The position numbers and the translations under genes are program-made. The notes under the pieces are model-generated. The model was given only the letters and a program-made list of their open reading frames with translations. It was not told where the DNA came from and made no database searches. Of a stretch of 13,582 nucleotides of DNA, positions 10,566 to 13,582 are shown in pieces. Position 1 is the first letter of the stretch. Every line of letters begins with the position of its first letter. Source of the stretch: Gemmatimonadota bacterium. Lineage in GTDB: Bacteria > Gemmatimonadota > Gemmatimonadetes > Longimicrobiales > Gaopeijiaceae. Location of the stretch: the NCBI GenBank assembly GCA_015492755.1, contig WGEM01000400.1, positions 1-13,582 of the forward strand, in the 5' to 3' direction.

Positions 10566-13500
10566 GTGACCCTCCTCCTCCGCCTCCTCCTGGTCACCGG
10601 GCTGCTCGCGCCCGCCGGAGATCCGTCCGGGTCGCGCCCGGGCGTGGCGGCGACGCCGACTTCGCCGCTTCCCGCCGACACCGTCCTCCGCCCCGACCTG
10701 AGCCGGCTCCCGGCGGCGGTGCGCGCCGGGCTGGCGGCCTCACCCGACGAGCCCCACGTGCGCCTGGGCCTCCGGCGAATCCCCGTGGGGGAGCGCGTCG
10801 GGGAGCGGGCCCCTCCGCCGCCGCTTCCGCCCGGCGTGCCGGATCCGTCGCTCCTGCGGCGGATCCGGGGCCCGCGACTGACCCCGCTTCCGCCGCTGCG
10901 GGCACCCGAGCTCGTGGACGCACTCCTGCGGGCGCAGGCGCGCCGGGTGGGGGCGGGCGGAGCCTCGCGAGCGGTGTTTCTCCCGCCGCTCACGCCCCGG
11001 CAGCCGGCCGTGCCACCCGCGCCCGAGGGCCAGGAAGGTCCGCCGCGATTCCGGACCGAGTACGCGGACCTCGCCCTCAACGTCACCAGTCGCATGGAGC
11101 TCGGGGGAGCCTGGACACGGTTCCGGCCGTGCGACGAGCAGTTCCGGGTGAGTTGCAATCCCAACCTCATCCCTCAGCTCAGCCCGGACACCCGATTCGG
11201 CGTGCAGGTGGAGGGGACCATCGCCGACCGGGTACGGGTGGACGTGGACTTCGACCAGTCGCGGGAATTCGACGCGGCCAATCGCATCAACATCTTCTAC
11301 GAGGGTGCCGAGGACGACGTCCTGCGGCGCCTGGACGTGGGGGACGTCACCTTCGCGCTCCCGCGCTCCCGCTTCCTCACCGAGGGAATCCCCGCCGGGA
11401 ACTTCGGCTTTCAGGCGGAAGGTCAGTTGGGCCCCCTGGACTTCCAGGCGGTCTGGGCGCAGCAGCGCGGCGACGTGAATTCCCGGGTGTTCCGTCTCAC
11501 CGGGGTGGGCGATCAGCGCACCTTCGTGCAGGACGACACGCTGGCGCTGGACGACGCGGATTACGTGCGGGGGCAGTTCTTCTTCGTGGTGGATCCCGCG
11601 CGCATCGACGACTACCCCCACATCGATGTGCTGGATCTGGACGCATCCTCGGCACCGGCGCCGGTGGCGCCCGGTGTGGAGCCCATCCAGCTCTATCGCT
11701 TCGAGGCGGACCCGGTCTTTCGCCAGCAGGTGGAGGGATACATCCAGGCGGACGCGGTGGCGGAGAAGGACGGGGTGCGCGTGGTGGAGTCGGGCTGGTT
11801 CCGCTACCTGCAGCCCGGGGTGGACTACTTCGTGCACCCGTCCGGGCTCTGGGTGGCACTGCGCGCTCCCCTGGCCAGGGATGAGATGCTGGCGGTCACC
11901 TACATCACCGCCGTCGGCGATACGGTGGGCGATTACAATCCCGAGCGGATCCACAACCTGGGCGGCCGGCCGGTGCTCAAGCTGCTGAAGGCTTCCGGGG
12001 CCAACCACCAACCCGGTCGCCCCACGTGGGACTACGAGATGCACCAGGTCTACCGCGTGTCCAGCTCCCCCGACGTGGAGGAGGGCTCGGTGGACCTCGT
12101 GGTGTCATTGGGTGAGCCCTCCGCCGGGCGCACCTTCAAGCGGGCACCGGACGGTCGCGACATCACCTACCTGCGCCTCATGGGCGTGGACGAGGAGGCG
12201 CCCATCGACGCGCTGGATCCCGCCTTCGTCTACACGCCCGCGCGGGAGCTCTTTCAGGATCAGCCCCCGGTGCAGGGAACGTTCGTGGTCTTCCCCACGC
12301 TGCGCCCCTTCCTGGAGCCGCCGCCGGTGCCGTCGCTGGGGTTGGAAGCCGAAGACACGAGGCGCATCCTGGGCGAGGACGCCAACGCGCGCATCTACGA
12401 GGAGGTGGATCCCTTCGAACGGGAGAACGCCGGCCGCTTCCGCCTCACGCTCTCCTACCGCCTTCGCAGTCAGGGGGTGATCAGCTCCTTCTCGCTGGGC
12501 GCCTTCGGCATCCGGGACGGGAGCGAGCGGATCTACCTGGGTGACCGTCTCCTCGTCCGCGGCGTCGACTACCAGATCGACTACGACGTGGGGCAGGTGA
12601 CGCTCCTGGAGCCGGAGGCGCTCTTCGCGTCCGCCCCCGAGGCGGCGGTACGCGCCACCTGGGAGCAGCGCTCGCTCTTCCAGGTCTCGCCGACGCAGGT
12701 CTTCGGGTTCCGCACCCATACCGCGCTGGGCGAGCGGGGCGGCCTGGACGTGCTGGGCCTCTACCGCTCGGAGCGCACGGTGGTGACGCGTCCCATCCTG
12801 GGCACCGAACCCGGCGCGGTGCTCCTGGGGGGGGTGAGCGGGTCCATCGAGACGGACATCGACTGGTTCGACCGCATCCTGGACGGCGTGCCGGGCCTGC
12901 GACCGGGCGGGCAGAGCACCTTCTCGGTGCGGGGAGAGCTGGCGGCGAGTCTCCCCAATCCCAACACGCGCGGGCGGGCGTTCCTGGACGACTTCGACGC
13001 CACGGCGCAGCTCCCCGTGTCGCTCCTGGCGTCGGAGTGGGTGCGGGGGAGTCCCCCATCGCGCAGGGACGGCGCCGAGGGTGTGCTCCCTCCGTCCCTC
13101 ACACCAGCCAACGCGGCGTCGCTGGTATGGCAGCATCGGTGGGTGGTGGAGTCCATCCTGGGGGACAGCGTCGGGGTGCACGAAGGCTTCTTTCCCCGTA
13201 CCGATCTGGATCGCCAGATCCGGCTGGCCGGCGCCGAGCTGAGGGAGCCGGGGCTTCTCGTCTCCTTCGGAGGGAGCCGTGACGGGACTCCGGCCTGGCG
13301 TTCCATGACCACCGCTCTCTCGCCCGTGGGGTTGGACCTCACCAAGACGGAGTTCATCGAGTTCTACGCCGCCGGTGGCGAGGAACTCACGCTGGTGCTG
13401 GATCTGGGCACGGTGAGCGAAGATGCCTTCTTCCTGGATGACGCCGGCAATCCCTCCGGCGTTCGCGCCGCCGACGGCAAGCCGTGGGGGCAGGGGATCC

Positions 13501-13582
13501 TGGATCTCGAGGCCGACCCGCGCCGAGGCGAGATCTGGAGCGACGAGGCGGACGATCGGGGGGTGTGGGACGAGTCGTGCCG
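10566..13582 (+). CDS. sprA: SprA/Sov-family type IX secretion outer-membrane translocon, N-terminal part (right edge)
   Basis: An open frame of 1005 codons that leaves the window still open. SprA proteins are about 2400 aa, so more than half should lie beyond. In Bacteroidota SprA/Sov forms the giant outer-membrane barrel through which type IX cargo passes. A signal peptide (MTLLLRLLLVTGLLAPAG) is followed by a Pro/Arg-rich stretch to about 160 and then SprA-like sequence: FGVQVEGTIADRVRVDVDFD (211-230) and the YEGAEDDVLRRLDVGDVTF segment (about 244-262), which match the SprA N-terminal repeat. Further on are ERIYLGDRLLVRGVDYQIDY (654-673), VPGLRPGGQSTFSVRGELAA (775-794) and FLDDFD (806-811), the last two equivalent to the SprA segment ending in its DDFEG motif. 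The GTG start is chosen for the signal peptide and has only a weak ribosome site. No frameshift was found. The family is clear; participation in a working type IX system is inferred. Confidence 0.88.
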   Translation, partial: MTLLLRLLLVTGLLAPAGDPSGSRPGVAATPTSPLPADTVLRPDLSRLPAAVRAGLAASPDEPHVRLGLRRIPVGERVGERAPPPPLPPGVPDPSLLRRIRGPRLTPLPPLRAPELVDALLRAQARRVGAGGASRAVFLPPLTPRQPAVPPAPEGQEGPPRFRTEYADLALNVTSRMELGGAWTRFRPCDEQFRVSCNPNLIPQLSPDTRFGVQVEGTIADRVRVDVDFDQSREFDAANRINIFYEGAEDDVLRRLDVGDVTFALPRSRFLTEGIPAGNFGFQAEGQLGPLDFQAVWAQQRGDVNSRVFRLTGVGDQRTFVQDDTLALDDADYVRGQFFFVVDPARIDDYPHIDVLDLDASSAPAPVAPGVEPIQLYRFEADPVFRQQVEGYIQADAVAEKDGVRVVESGWFRYLQPGVDYFVHPSGLWVALRAPLARDEMLAVTYITAVGDTVGDYNPERIHNLGGRPVLKLLKASGANHQPGRPTWDYEMHQVYRVSSSPDVEEGSVDLVVSLGEPSAGRTFKRAPDGRDITYLRLMGVDEEAPIDALDPAFVYTPARELFQDQPPVQGTFVVFPTLRPFLEPPPVPSLGLEAEDTRRILGEDANARIYEEVDPFERENAGRFRLTLSYRLRSQGVISSFSLGAFGIRDGSERIYLGDRLLVRGVDYQIDYDVGQVTLLEPEALFASAPEAAVRATWEQRSLFQVSPTQVFGFRTHTALGERGGLDVLGLYRSERTVVTRPILGTEPGAVLLGGVSGSIETDIDWFDRILDGVPGLRPGGQSTFSVRGELAASLPNPNTRGRAFLDDFDATAQLPVSLLASEWVRGSPPSRRDGAEGVLPPSLTPANAASLVWQHRWVVESILGDSVGVHEGFFPRTDLDRQIRLAGAELREPGLLVSFGGSRDGTPAWRSMTTALSPVGLDLTKTEFIEFYAAGGEELTLVLDLGTVSEDAFFLDDAGNPSGVRAADGKPWGQGILDLEADPRRGEIWSDEADDRGVWDESC

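Noticed and set aside
11129..11884. A 251-codon plus-strand frame inside the sprA-like gene
   Set aside because: It is an out-of-frame shadow; the SprA motifs are all in the continuous frame that starts at 10566.

Overview
The window is GC-rich, densely packed chromosomal DNA from a diderm bacterium. The gene set is a cobalamin-dependent MetH followed by a second homocysteine methyltransferase, a large DUF5916 outer-membrane-type protein, a DapF-family protein, an LptF/LptG pair and a SprA/Sov-type giant outer-membrane protein. This points to the Fibrobacterota-Chlorobiota-Bacteroidota (FCB) group. The very high GC with a SprA homologue fits Gemmatimonadota best. That assignment is inferred from gene content and composition, with no marker gene to confirm it. 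No mobile element, CRISPR array, tRNA or rRNA was seen.

Layout. (1) 1-3874, minus strand: metH, then a homocysteine S-methyltransferase gene that runs off the left edge; the two share an ATGA overlap (152-155). (2) 3875-4099: a structured spacer in front of metH, with a terminator-like hairpin next to the start codon and three complementary segments that can pair in two mutually exclusive ways. (3) 4100-6805, minus: a secreted DUF5916 protein with a CBM9-like N-terminal domain. (4) 6806-6976: divergent spacer with two perfect GC-rich inverted repeats ahead of the next gene. (5) 6977-7849, plus: a DapF-family protein in which both catalytic cysteines are serine. (6) 7895-10419, minus: lptF then lptG, ATGA-overlapped, convergent with the dapF-like gene. 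(7) 10420-10565: divergent spacer. (8) 10566 to the right edge, plus: the N-terminal 1005 residues of a SprA/Sov-family translocon protein.

How the genes work together. MetH and its coupled neighbour form a methionine/one-carbon unit. The neighbour's family often carries a methylenetetrahydrofolate reductase half that would make MetH's methyl donor, but that half lies outside the window. LptF/LptG (LPS export) and SprA (type IX secretion translocon) diverge from one spacer and both serve the outer membrane. The DUF5916 protein is also predicted to sit there.

The points most worth a second look are the Ser/Ser DapF homologue, the metH leader with alternative pairing, and the SprA homologue outside the classic Bacteroidota setting.
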